Below are positions 47,030 to 57,190 of a stretch of 64,000 bases of DNA, piece by piece (position 1 is the first letter of the stretch; each line of letters starts with the position of its first letter). Location: positions 3,471,501 to 3,535,500 of the forward strand of contig NC_087252.1 in NCBI RefSeq assembly GCF_037042905.1, given 5' to 3'. A model generated the notes under the pieces. That model searched no databases and had not been told where the DNA came from. It saw nothing but the letters and a program-made list of their open reading frames with translations. The DNA comes from Lytechinus pictus (taxonomy: Eukaryota; Echinodermata; Echinoidea; Temnopleuroida; Toxopneustidae). Both the position numbers and the translations under genes were made by a program.

Positions 47030-47400
47030 ATGAGTTCGTACAGAATCCAATGAAATGACCACCAAAGTGTCTGTCTATATTTATAAATAATATACGGTAT
47101 GTGCCAAAGGATTCTGGAAGAAATTGTGTAATTGCTGCGAAATAAGCAAAAAAGCACAGGATTCGGATCAACTCGAGCCAAGGCAAGCGTCGGGCCGACA
47201 TTAATCAGAGCAATAATAACTGTCCCATGTGCTCTTATCTGTGTTGGTGATCTTCAGTTTGAACATTTTTCAGCGTAGATTTCAAGATTTCACAAAGTTC
47301 AGTTTATGTAACTGTACCAGATCTAGGCCTACATCTTTGTACATGTACTATGTAGATCTTCGATGATATACCGTACTGACAATTTTTTAAATCCTAAATC
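47030..47400 (+). repeat. Internal unit of the 7.4-kb element, copy 1
   Basis: It shares AAAATGAGTTCG-ACAGAATCCAA, GGAAGAAA-TGTGTAATTGCTG and CTGTACCAGATCTAG blocks, in the same order, with 50800-51300 and 51330-52110. Most diverged of the three. Confidence 0.65.
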
Positions 47401-48530
47401 TACCGGGGTATTTTGATTCTTGTCATTCCCGGGGGGGGGGTATTATTGCCCCCCCCCCCCTTATAAGATCTCGGCCGTGGATTGCACGATCACAACGAAA
47501 ATTTGCATGATGGTAGAGAATGACGTAATCTACGTACCGTAGTTGCATTGGTAAATTTCACTGAATTCATATTTTTTTATTTTATATGAATTAATTATGC
47601 TAATTTATTCATGAAATCATACTTTTTGCTCTGATTCACTAAATAAAGCTCCTAGAATGCTATTTTTTGGGTGAAAATATTCTTTATAGCATTCCTAACA
47701 ATTGTGAATGAAAAAAAATCTGGTAGGATCGGGTGTCCGGACACTTTATATTTTTGAAGCCTTCTTTTTTGTCTTAAGATTACACTAAAAATATGAATTC
47801 AATAGTTGTAATCATTAATCTTAGTAATCATCTTCTATTTTGTTCTCTATAATATTTTCTAAAATTTTGTACTAAAATTTGATGAAACTTCGATTGTAAT
47901 TTTTTCCAAATGACTTTCTAAAATTGATCGTCCGGACACACAACCTGTCTGGACACACAACAACTGGGTATATACCAAGACCGATTTCTTATGTATTTTT
48001 TTTTTTTTAAATCATGTATTTCTTTGTTTTTTTACATTTTGTTTTTTATTGTATTTTCGATGGAAATCGTTCTAGACTTAATTCTTATCATAAACAAGGC
48101 AAAATTAATTAAGTTTAATCAGTAAAAGTAAAAATAATGATAAATTTATGAATTTTGGCTAAATACACAATTTGCATTGGATTTGTACATGAAATCATGT
48201 TTATGAGCAATTTTGGGTCCGACATGCACTTACATAATGTTGCGTAATGTCGTAACCGCGTACCCGGGCGTCACAAATTTGGTCTCAAAATTTGCGCGAG
48301 ACTTGAAAGTAAAAAGTCAGTGAGCGGCGCGATCAAAATTTTTTGCGCGACAGCGTAGTGATGAAATTTGTTGAGGGGGGGGTCAAATTGACCCCCCCCC
48401 CCCCCCCCCCAGTTTAATAAGGGTTAAGGCCGTCACATGAAATGCCCTATATTCATTATTTTTCTACCAAAAGCACCATTTTGAGTAAGATTTTTAATGA
48501 ATAGATCTGTATTCTGTTTGACATTTCAGG

Positions 48531-48714
48531 AGAAAGAGAGGGAGACACAAAACCACCTGTCTCGGTGTCACACATGAGGAGTTGAGGAGGAGATGAAGTC
48601 AGTGAATATGACCTGGCCTGGGGGAGTTTCCAGAAGAAGGCCCAGAATCGCTGGATGCCAGGAGTGGAGATCCTTCGTTGCTGCCCTACATGATAGGAGG
48701 CATCGGGCAGTAGG
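48531..48714 (+). other. Exon-like segment with both splice signals
   Basis: TTTGACATTTCAG| precedes and CAGTAG|GTAAGTTAG follows, both close to consensus. One frame carries a short arginine-rich peptide ending in TGA, and another opens an ATG at 48593. Neither resembles a known domain. A further acceptor-like TTATTTTTGCAG lies at about 49778-49790, followed by AATAAA near 49822. Together these could make a spliced non-coding transcript of the element. Confidence 0.3.
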
Positions 48715-49887
48715 TAAGTTAGAAGGCTATTTCAGATTTAAAGCCTTTTTTTTGGGGGGGGGGGATCATTGGGAATCTCTATTATCAGAATCACGCAGAT
48801 TTGGGTGTGCACAAACTCGGGGCACCTTATAATCTGTTAATGGTCCTGACTGTACTTCGAGGACTCTGTGATATTTTTTCATTGTATTTTCATTCACGGA
48901 GCCTAGACAAGTCTCTGTTGCCTGTAGAACTTTGTACACTAAGATGGATTTCCCTAGAAAATCCACCCTTCCCACAATAATTTTGGGGCAAACATTTAAT
49001 TTGTCCAATTTGTAAGCTTTTGTACTCTAAACGCATACAAAGGCTTAAAAAATGTTAATTGTTGGAAGGTAAAAATTTTGAAGGATCACTTTCTTACAAT
49101 TCTCACGCTATATAACGCAATGACATGAACTTTAACTCGAGTGACGTACGTATGCAAGAAATACAGAATTGGTGCACATGCATAGCTGATTGATTCATTG
49201 TGCTAGTACTGGTACTAGATCGGTTTGGACGTTCTTATTTCAATGACAAGTTTAGATGGTAAATTGGCGCTAATAAAATTTTGCATTGGTCGATGTCGCG
49301 ATGCCAGAAAACTAATTCCACCTCAAAATTTGTCAGATTTTTTTTGCAAAATATATATTTAATTGATCCTTGACCTGAATTTAAGCCAAATCAGGCATAG
49401 GGAATGGCTGTATTTCAGCCTCAAAGTTCGAATTCTCGGTCCTGACAGTCCTGGTTACCCCATAACCATTTAAAACACATAAAAAAGGCATGAATTAAAA
49501 TTGTAATTATAAAAAATAATATTTTTATGTGTCAAATAAATTGATTCTAAAATTTCCTTCCTTATACAGAGATGGTTAAAGGTCTTGAGGGCATCATGCC
49601 CCCCCCCCTCGACTTGACTTAACATGTTAATATTTGAAGTATAAAATATGTAACAAACTCCACATCGTTTTTTAATCATTTAAAATAAATTGGAAATTAA
49701 TATTGAAACCATCTAGTTTTTAATGAAGATTAATAAATAGTTTATGTAGAAAAAGTTTTTATGTTTCTCCTCTTCTGTTATTTTTGCAGATGCTGTAATT
49801 TGAAACGGAAGGTGTCCTGCCAATAAATTTTCATCCCACCTGAACTGCCTTGCCTGCCTGCACCCAGTCATCTGTTCCTGAGCATTT

Positions 49888-50507
49888 TCATTTTCCTCTA
49901 TTTTTCATCATCGTTTGTTTCGGCCTGTATGAAGTGAATTTCACATTGATTGGTGGAGCTGCTAAGTTGGCATTACAGGGCCACGCCGGGGTATGATCCT
50001 TTGGGTTGAACATCATGACTGCTAGTTGGTCTGCAAAGGTGATGGGATCGATCAATGTCACATGGAGTAAGATCGATACCAATCTGCTTTGCTACATTTC
50101 GAACAATCTCATACGGATACAGATATTATTGCGACAGGAGTACTGCTCGATGTGGTCAAGCCTATTTGACAAAGCATTATGGTGTTAGTCATGTTATCAG
50201 AAACCGATTTTTCAAAATCACGGAGTTGCTTCAATTTAGTATCGATAGATATTTCAAGAACGTGTAGACTAGTGATCTTTTCATCAAGAATTTCACGCAA
50301 TTTATTTTCGCGCTTATCCATGTCATCATTGAGTTTTTGTCTCTCGCGTTCCATTGCCACGGCCACCGCTCTTTGAACGACTTAGATATCAATATAATCT
50401 AGGTATGCTGGGCTTTGTTTAGATCCAGTTAATGATGAAGCAGAGGATTGTGTACATGCGTTAGCCGAGTGCAAGGGGCCTCTTGATCTGGTGGATATCT
50501 TAGACAT
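49888..50507 (-). pseudogene. LINE ORF1-like relic (coiled coil plus RNA-binding region)
   Basis: On the minus strand, ATG at 50507-50505 opens a Ser/Arg-rich N-terminus (MSKISTRSRG...), then a stop TAA at 50384-50382. The same frame continues with a strong heptad-rich helix (ERERQKLNDDMDKRENKL onward) to about residue 110. After a frame change near 50110, the frame reads VRNVAKQIGIDLTPCDIDRS. After another near 49990 it reads PINVKFTSYRPK followed by KNRGK. The order of coiled coil, 'V-x-x-IG-I-L-x-x-DID-x-SH' block and 'RPI-V-KF-x-Y-x-x-R' block is that of LINE ORF1 proteins. At least one nonsense and two frameshift lesions make it dead. No matching ORF2 lies beside it. Confidence 0.65.
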
Positions 50508-50799
50508 GTTAGAGATTACGTAATGATATAATTGAAAAGTGGGATGGGCTGTGCATCTGCCAACTCACCAGTCAACCAATTAGAGACGGCCTTCCAAAGT
50601 GACACAGCACGAAAATATCAATATGGGACTGGTCTAGTCAACACATAGATCCTGAAAAAACCATGGAGACCGCAGACGCAAAATGACTTCCATACATAAA
50701 GATATGATGCACAATTTCCAGTGGGTTCAAAACACTGAACACATGCTATGCTGATACACAGACTATTATAAGAACTTTATCAAGCAAAGGAAATCTGGT

Positions 50800-51300
50800 A
50801 TGAAATCTCTCAGCTCACATAAAAAGCCTACGTAGCTACATGTAGGGAAGAAAATGCGTAATTGCTGAGAAATGAGCAAAATAAGCATGTAATTCTATCA
50901 AATGTCAGGTATTTTTCGAATCGATTATAATACACTGTCCCACATATGCTTTTCTGTGTTTACAGCGATCATCAGAATTATCGATTAAGTTAAAAAATTC
51001 ATGATTTTACAAAGATACAAGTTTACATTAATGTACCAGATGTAGATTATGTACAATATATTGACAATTAACTTTGATTTTATAGATTTTCTCAAGAAAT
51101 AATTGTTTGCTGCAACTACTGTCTTTTCCTTCTAAGTGATAGTGTAATACAACAGTTCCACAAACTATTTTCATCAGACTTATTGATGCATGATTCTTTC
51201 ACCCAAATGCAAGCTTCCATAAATCCTGAAAACTTTGCAACTCAGGTATTTTTTTTTTTACATACAGTATATTTTTTCCTACATTACATAGTTGCCTTAA
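50800..51300 (+). repeat. Internal unit of the 7.4-kb element, copy 2
   Basis: Aligned with 51410-52110: GTAATTGCTGAGAAAT, AAGCATGTAATTCTATCAAA, TACAAGTTTACATTAATGTACCAG, and GATTCTTTCACCCAAATGC. It keeps the unfilled site (GTACCAGATGTAGA, near 51033-51046) of the MITE found in copy 3. Confidence 0.85.
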
Positions 51301-51329
51301 GTTAATAGCGCACCTCTAGTAGTAACTAT

Positions 51330-52110
51330 CTTAAAATGAGTTCGAACAGAATCCAACAGAATTACCAGCAAAGTGTATGTATATATAAAAGATGTGTGCC
51401 AAAAAGCTCGGGAAGAAAATGTGTAATTGCTGAGAAATATACAAAATAAGCATGTAATTCTATCAAATGTCAGGTATTTTTCAAATCAATCATAATACAC
51501 TGTCCTGTCCCACATATGCTTTTCTGTGTTAGTGATCATCAGAATTATTGATTTTAAGATCAAAATTCATGATTTTACAAAGATACAAGTTTACATTAAT
51601 TTACCAGGGCCCCGTCTTACAAAGAGTTATGATTGATCCGATCAATCGCAACTATGGACGGTCAGCAACGTTAACATCTATTAAGCATGTTTGTTCAAAA
51701 TATTTTCTAGCTATGATGTATGTTCATGCATTCATTGTTTTCTCAAAAATTCGCTGCGCTTCTCTTTGCATACAAAGGACATTGTGCAAATTTTTCGTAG
51801 AAAAAAATTATGACACTAATGGATTTCCATAGAGTTATGATTGATCGGATCAATCGTAACTCTTTGTAAGACAGGGCCCAGATCTAGATTATGTACAATA
51901 TTTTGACAATTAACCTTAATTTTAAAGACTTTCCGAAGAAATAATTGTTTGCTGCAACTACTGTCTTTTACCCCTGGCCCTAAGTGATAGTGTAATACAA
52001 CCCAAACATTTCATAAGAATTAATGTACATGTATGATTCTTTCACCCAAATGCGAGCTTCCATAAATCCTGAAACTATTCCAACTCGGGTATTTTTTTTT
52101 ACATACAGTA
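51330..52110 (+). repeat. Internal unit of the 7.4-kb element, copy 3
   Basis: Partner of 50800-51300, interrupted by the 273-bp MITE at 51607-51879. Confidence 0.85.
51607..51879. mobile_element. 273-bp MITE with GGGCCC termini
   Basis: The ends GGGCCCCGTCTTACAAAGAG and GGGCCCTGTCTTACAAAGAG (right, complemented) open inverted repeats of about 45 bp that continue with GTTATGATTGATCCGATCAA. The empty site in the neighbouring unit shows that only AG (or CAG) is duplicated at the insertion. It is non-coding. Confidence 0.88.
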
Positions 52111-52669
52111 TATTTTTACCTACATTACATAGTTGTCTAAAGTTGAAGGTATATTTAATTACAATTTCAACGAAAAAGCTTTATTCTTGGAGATCATTAT
52201 GCCTCTGTTATGTATTAATGTGTATTTATACATGTACAATTGTATGTATTGGTATAACAAACATTGTAATTTCATTCCTTTGACCCTAAAACTGCATTTT
52301 CATAGAAAAGTGTTTTTTTTTTCAATCTATTTAGAGTTTTCAACATTTTGTATTCCTTTTTTTTTTTGCTGGTAATATGTTATGCAACTTTTATTTATTA
52401 ATAGAATATTTGCCACGATTTCGTAATTGAAATGTGTACATGTATTTGATTTCGTTTTCCATTTTTGTATATATTCTTTTTCGGGGGGGGGGGTCATGTT
52501 CTTGAGACCGAGACAAGTTATGTAAGGCCCTGGCATGGAGGATCATTATATTGTTACTGGGAATGCTGGACATTGTCAGACCACCTCAGTATTCACCAAA
52601 TATAGATAATCCTCAATGACAAGGTCTTTGAAGTGATGTGTGTATGTACATTGCATGTAGAATTTAATG

Positions 52670-53215
52670 TTTAGGTCATTATCACGTCAGAATACGTTAA
52701 GATATCATAGTTGACTCCAAAAGACGTCATATTCATTTCAATATGCGACGTCAATATGACGTCTATTACTAGTCAGCAATATGTTGCAAAGTCGTCATTC
52801 AGACGTCGTAGTTGACTTATAAAGACGTCAGGAATACGTCGCAAAGTTGTCATTAAGACGTCGTAGATGACTTTTAAAGACGTCATAATTACATCAATAT
52901 GACGTCTAAAACCGGTCAGGAACACGTTGCACGGATGTCATTAAGACGTCGTTGTTGACTCTCGAAGACGTCATAATCACGTCAATACACGACGTCAATC
53001 TGACCCTTGATACTGGTCAGGAAAACGTTGTAAAGACGTCATTAAGACGTCGTAGTCACTCTTGGAGACGTCATAATGACGTCAATATACGACGTCATAA
53101 TGACGTTATTCGCGGGTGCAAGATCCCGTCAATAAGACGTCATGTTACGACGTCAAAATGACGTGACACTCGTCGTTAAACTGACGTAATTATGACGTCA
53201 TTTTTACCAGTTTCT
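52670..53215 (+). repeat. Right subterminal array, about 85-95-bp unit
   Basis: Repeated AAGACGTCATAAT-ACGTCAATA, GACGTCTA-TACTGGTCAGGAA-ACGTTG and GTCATTAAGACGTCGTAGTTGAC blocks, five to six units. The units differ from those of the left array, but the TGACGTCA-type palindrome is shared. Confidence 0.88.
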
Positions 53216-53469
53216 GCTATCAGGGTATATAGCACGCAGGAAACTGCGGGCGCGTCTAAACACCCTAGTCTGCTCCCCTTGAATACCCTCGGTTAGACGC
53301 GAAAGCCCCCTAGGGTGTTTGCGTGCTCGGGCGTGACGTTTCCTGCGGCCGGCACTGTATAAGAATAAAGTTAAGAAGTGACTGATCGGGGAAAATATAG
53401 GTGAAGATAATTTCGGGCTCCACCCCCAGTCGGATCTGCCCTTGTGACATAGTCTATACACACACACAG

Positions 53470-53560
53470 AAAAAAAATGTTGCCCCCCCCCCCTTGAAAA
53501 ATCAAGGACCCCCCCCCCCCCCCCCCCGGAAAAAAATCCCAGCTACGCCACTGGTTGCTG
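53470..53560. repeat. C/G-run repeat end, CAGCTACGCCACTG
   Basis: C-runs flanking CTTGAAAAATCAAGGACC, ending CCCAGCTACGCCACTGG. The same closing word is found at 32115 and 32490. Confidence 0.65.
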
Positions 53561-53688
53561 GGATTACTTGATGGCAAAGATGGATGTATTGTTAGGCTGT
53601 TTATAAGAGCCGTTGGTTCCACCAGTTTAAAGTTGCAATTGCGGGAGGCGTTCTTCTGTTCTATTTCTGAACTAAATAGAACCATTTT

Positions 53689-54630
53689 TGTCCCACCTGC
53701 ATAGCAGAGTGAGACTATAGGCGCCGCTTTCCCGACGGCGGCGTCGTCAACACCAAATCTTAACCGAAGATTAAGTTTTTGAAATGACAGCATAACTTAG
53801 AAAGTATATGGATCTAGTTCATGAAACTTGGCCATAAGGTTAATCAAGTATTACTGAACATCCTGCTTGAGTTTCATGTCACATGACTAAGGTCAAAGGT
53901 CATTTAGGGTTAATGAACTTAGACCATGTTGGGGGAATCGACATCAAAATCTTAACCTAAGGTTAAGTTTTTGAAATGTCATCATGACTTAAAAAAAAAT
54001 ATGGACCTAGTTCATGAAGCTTGGACATGATAGTAATCTAGTATCACTAAACATCCTGTGTAAGTTTCAGGTCACATGATAAAGGTCAAAGGTCATTTAG
54101 GGTCAATGAACTTTGGCCAAATTGGGGATATTTGTTGAATTACCATCATAACTTTGAAAGTATGTTGGTCTAGTTCATAAAACTTGGACATAAGAGTAAT
54201 CAAGTATCACTGAACATCCTGTGCGCATTTTAGGTCACATGACCAAGGTCAAAGGTCAATGAACTTTGGCCATAATGGGGGTATATGTTGAATTACTATC
54301 ATAACTTTGAAAGTTTATGGATCTGACTCGTGAAACTTGGACATACGAGTAATCAAGTATCACTGAACATCCTGTGCGAGTTTCAGGTCACATAATCAAG
54401 GTCAAAGGTCATGTAAGGTCAATGAACTTTGGCCACGTTGGGGGTATTTGTTTGAATTACCATCATATCTCTGTAAAGTGTATTGGTCTATTTCATAAAA
54501 CGTGGAAATAAGAGTAACCAAGTATCACTGAACATCTTGTGCGAGTTATAGTAGTTTTCAAAGTCAGCACTGCTGCTATATTGAATCGCGTGATGCAGGT
54601 GAGACCGCCAGAGGCATTCCACTTGTTCCA
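53689..54630 (+). mobile_element. Repeat element with DR1-bearing tandem units
   Basis: The left end GTCCCACCTGCAT and the right end ATGCAGGTGAGAC are imperfect inverted repeats. In between are about five units of 95-190 bp with CATAACTT-GAAAGTAT, GGTCTAGTTCATGAAACTTGG, TAATCAAGTATCACTGAACA and GTTTCAGGTCACATGA-CAAG. AGGTCAAAGGTCA is perfect at 53890-53902, 54083-54095, 54246-54258 and 54399-54411. No coding capacity. Confidence 0.8.
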
Positions 54631-55117
54631 CTATTCCTTCAGATGGCCCAGACGCCATGAATCGACGGCGGGGTCAGCCTGCGATTACCAGATCTTGCGT
54701 AGGGAACCAATGACCTAGGTATCTGTTTCCCGGGCCTCTGGGATGACCATAGTCTCCCTGATGGTCACGTCACTTGTGACCCTTCGGTTACCATATGTTT
54801 TTCTTTTTATTACCATGGTATCGCAGCTTGTTTCCCGTCCGTCATTGCAATAAATAATTAGGGAAATTACTTTATATGATTTCATATATATCTTCCATGG
54901 TGATTTGTCAAATTGAAGATACGGATTATTGAAAATGTTTTACATGATTGCATATTAATTATATTGTTATATTGAACTTGAATATGCCAACTCAAACAGA
55001 GACATAAAAAAAGAGGAAACGGCAGTATCAAGCATTCCCATTGCATTTCTTATTAAAATTGGCAAAAGTAGTATACAATAGTCCTTAAGTTTTTCCATTC
55101 ATAATTTTTTTTTTCAG

Positions 55118-55444
55118 GAACGAATGCTCAAATAAGATCTTTTCCGGCAGAGCTAAACAGAAGCGTAGATATACCATGTGGTTGTACTATTTGCCCGGAG
55201 TTAACCTTTCGAGTTCAGTGGTACTTAAGCAGTAACCAACATGTTTTCCAAAAGGATGGACATGCTGTAGCGTGGTGGTCTGTTGGACGGAATGGCAGCA
55301 CCAAGGGGTTTGATATCAATGCTGACTTCTCAATGAAGATATACTACCTTACACCCCAACACAACAAACAGCTATTCAGGTGTTTGGTTGTCCCAGCTGA
55401 TGGTTCTGAAGATTGTACCCATGACGCTACATTACACATCTATG
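55118..55444 (+). CDS. Ig-domain receptor gene, exon for Ig domain 1
   Basis: The exon lies between a T-rich acceptor (TTTTTTTTTTCAG|) and a donor (TATG|GTAAATAC). It starts and ends in phase 1, as extracellular Ig exons usually do. It encodes 109 residues of a V-like Ig fold: a DIPC strand with Cys at about residue 20, VQWYL with the core Trp at 34, a DG turn, an AWWSVGRNGS stretch, SMKIYYLTP and LFRC with the partner Cys at 88. Extra Cys at 22, 25 and 99 may form further disulfides. Predicted N-glycosylation sites are NRS and NGS. The product should face the cell exterior. Function and ligand are unknown. The exon is open throughout, with no stop. It continues with the exon at 58691. Confidence 0.85.
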
Positions 55445-55539
55445 GTAAATACTTAACACTTTTTCCTGAATCATCCAGCAATTTCAATGATCTAAAAGAA
55501 GTAATATAAATTTATATGTTTATGTCATAGCTCTAGCTG

Positions 55540-55632
55540 TGACATTAAGTGCCGTCCAGGGAATCGAACCCTGGAATTTCATGTGTGTAGTAAGATTCTT
55601 TAGATCCCTCGACAACCCCGCCGTTTCGCAGC
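55540..55632 (-). mobile_element. tRNA-derived SINE head or tRNA pseudogene
   Basis: On the minus strand, CCAGGGTTCGATTCCCTGG is a perfect T-arm with a B box (GGTTCGATTCC). About 50 bases upstream, TTGTCGAGGGATCTAAAG resembles an A box. The acceptor stem does not close and the variable region is long, so this is not a working tRNA. It lies in intron 1 of the Ig gene. Confidence 0.6.
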
Positions 55633-55874
55633 CATTAGAATTCAAATTTGGCGTCTTGTGCGCTTTATCGGTGAGGCTTTTATTAAATTCACTTAAGAAC
55701 AGCCCTTTGAGCACTTGATTTACAAATTAGTTTGGGAGGGACTAGAAAGCTAAAGACAAATATTATATCCACAAACTTTCATCCCATTCCATTCTTGAAA
55801 AATAGTTTAATATAAACAAGCAAAATTACACATGTATTTTATGTCATATGCTTCACATCACATCAACCGTTTTA

Positions 55875-56400
55875 AGGCCCCCTCACACCTAACCGAATTG
55901 CCTGAAATATGCCTTGCGATGGCTGGCGAAAGGCATTTTTTATTAATCGTTTTCAATGGTAACTGATAGTGAATCATATTTACCCTTCGTGTTTGGGTTC
56001 GCACACCTTCTGAACTAACAGCTGCGATTATTCAAATTCGGGCGGAAATTTTGAACATGTTTGAAATTTCCCGACGAATTGAAAAATCGTTAGCGACCTG
56101 TTTGAATTCGCATCTCTTATTTAGTCTGCGGTAATCGTTTATCATGCTTATCGTTCGTGTTTTATTGTCGCGCATAGTCCCTCATCGCGCTTTTGCCAAA
56201 GTTCGTCTTAGTGGGTTATATTAACCCTTCGCTCGCCTTCAGCTGCAATTTACTCAAAGAGGTGAACCGAAAATTGATATCCTTTGGAAGTCATATTTAT
56301 CCTTCACTTACCGTTCGTTGATTAAATTTTGCAATAGATACTGATCGCATGATTTGACGGAAATTTCATTTGAATACGTTTAATTCGTGTGCATTTCGTG
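55875..56400. other. Possible decayed element starting AAGGCCCCCTCACACCT
   Basis: AAGGCCCCCTCACACCTAAC and repeated TTCGTGTT/ATTCG words suggest a non-autonomous element, like the CCGCACACCTT motifs near 62550 and 63820. The right end was not found. Confidence 0.3.
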
Positions 56401-56659
56401 TTTTTCCCCATTCTTCACTTTTTTTTTACAATTTCGGGTAATACGATGTAAAAGCATTAATGCTTTGTAACATAGAAGAAGTTCAATGAGTACATTTTCC
56501 CAACTTGGGGACCGCTCTAACTTTCTGAGAGAATGATTTGATAAAATACCAAGAGATATCAAATTGCATCATTTAAAATTGATTTTAGAACATCATCTAA
56601 GAGTAGTCTTTGATTCTGTAATAACCACCTTTCGCAAACCTCTACAACGCGACATTAGA

Positions 56660-56789
56660 GCCCGGTAACACAAAAGTTAACGATTAATCATATAGACTCG
56701 ATTTTCTAGATTGATTGTACATTATACTCAATACAATCGAACGTAGAAAACTGTTCTACAATCATTGCTAAGCTTTGTGTTACAGGACC
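56660..56789. mobile_element. 130-bp MITE with GTAACACAAAG termini
   Basis: Left GCCCGGTAACACAAAAGTTA and right complement GTCCTGTAACACAAAGCTTA; inner arms ACGATTAATC and GCAATGATTG. Located in intron 1 of the Ig gene. Confidence 0.7.
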
Positions 56790-57190
56790 TATAGATCTTG
56801 CTTTTCGTGTGCAAATTTTTTCATACGCTACCAGCATGCCATGCCATCTGCCTGCCTGCCTGAGCTCGCGGAGGGACTGTACTATCATGACTATCATGGC
56901 TCCAGCTGGCTGGAGACATGCGAAGTGTAGATTGTGACATGGATAAGAAAGTGGTTTTTCAAACAAATCGAGTACATATTGAGTGAGGAAAACTTACTGA
57001 ATTCAGACTTAGATATAAATCATTATTGTCCATCGAATCTATGTTGCATCTAATGTGGATTATTGGTGGATCACTAGCAATTGATTCCATGGGTCAGATC
57101 ATCTCTCCAGCTGAACCATTTCGCATGCGCTGATATGTACACAGCATTATGCAATAGGCTTATTCGTCCGAAACTCACCAAACTTTGCTC

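Larger units (their letters stand above)
45785..53225. mobile_element. 7.44-kb TIR element with TGACGTCA arrays
   Basis: It starts CCCTGATAGCAGA and ends TCTGCTATCAGGG, a 13-bp terminal inverted repeat. The host sequence is known from copy 1 (GGCCAATATTATATAGC at 17007-17023). Here it is interrupted after GGCCAATAATA and resumes TATATAGC, which gives a TA target duplication with one substitution. Both ends carry long arrays of TGACGTCA-like palindromes (45800-46200, 52670-53215). The interior holds a LINE ORF1 relic, three diverged copies of one internal unit, a MITE and exon-like pieces. I see no transposase. A 13-bp TIR with TA duplication does not settle the superfamily. Confidence 0.88.
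41707..53357. mobile_element. 4-kb TIR element, copy 2, split by a 7.4-kb insertion
   Basis: The left end CAGTGCCGGCCGCGGGAAAC at 41707 and the right end GTTTCCTGCGGCCGGCACTG at 53338-53357 equal those of the copy at 13100-17146. TA flanks both sides (41705-41706, 53358-53359). Removing the inner element and its TA duplication leaves about 4.2 kb, against 4.05 kb for copy 1. The excess is mainly in the purine tract around 42640-42800. Identity to copy 1 is high by eye. No transposase is seen. Confidence 0.92.

Noticed and set aside
46666-47181. 171-codon minus-strand frame
   Set aside because: No domain, crosses a promoter-like GC-rich patch, and half of it is a diverged copy of an internal repeat unit.
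51548-51832. 94-codon frame
   Set aside because: Mostly inside the GGGCCC MITE and its flanking repeat unit.
55540-55632. Functional tRNA on the minus strand
   Set aside because: T arm and B box are perfect but the acceptor stem does not pair; kept only as a SINE head or pseudogene.
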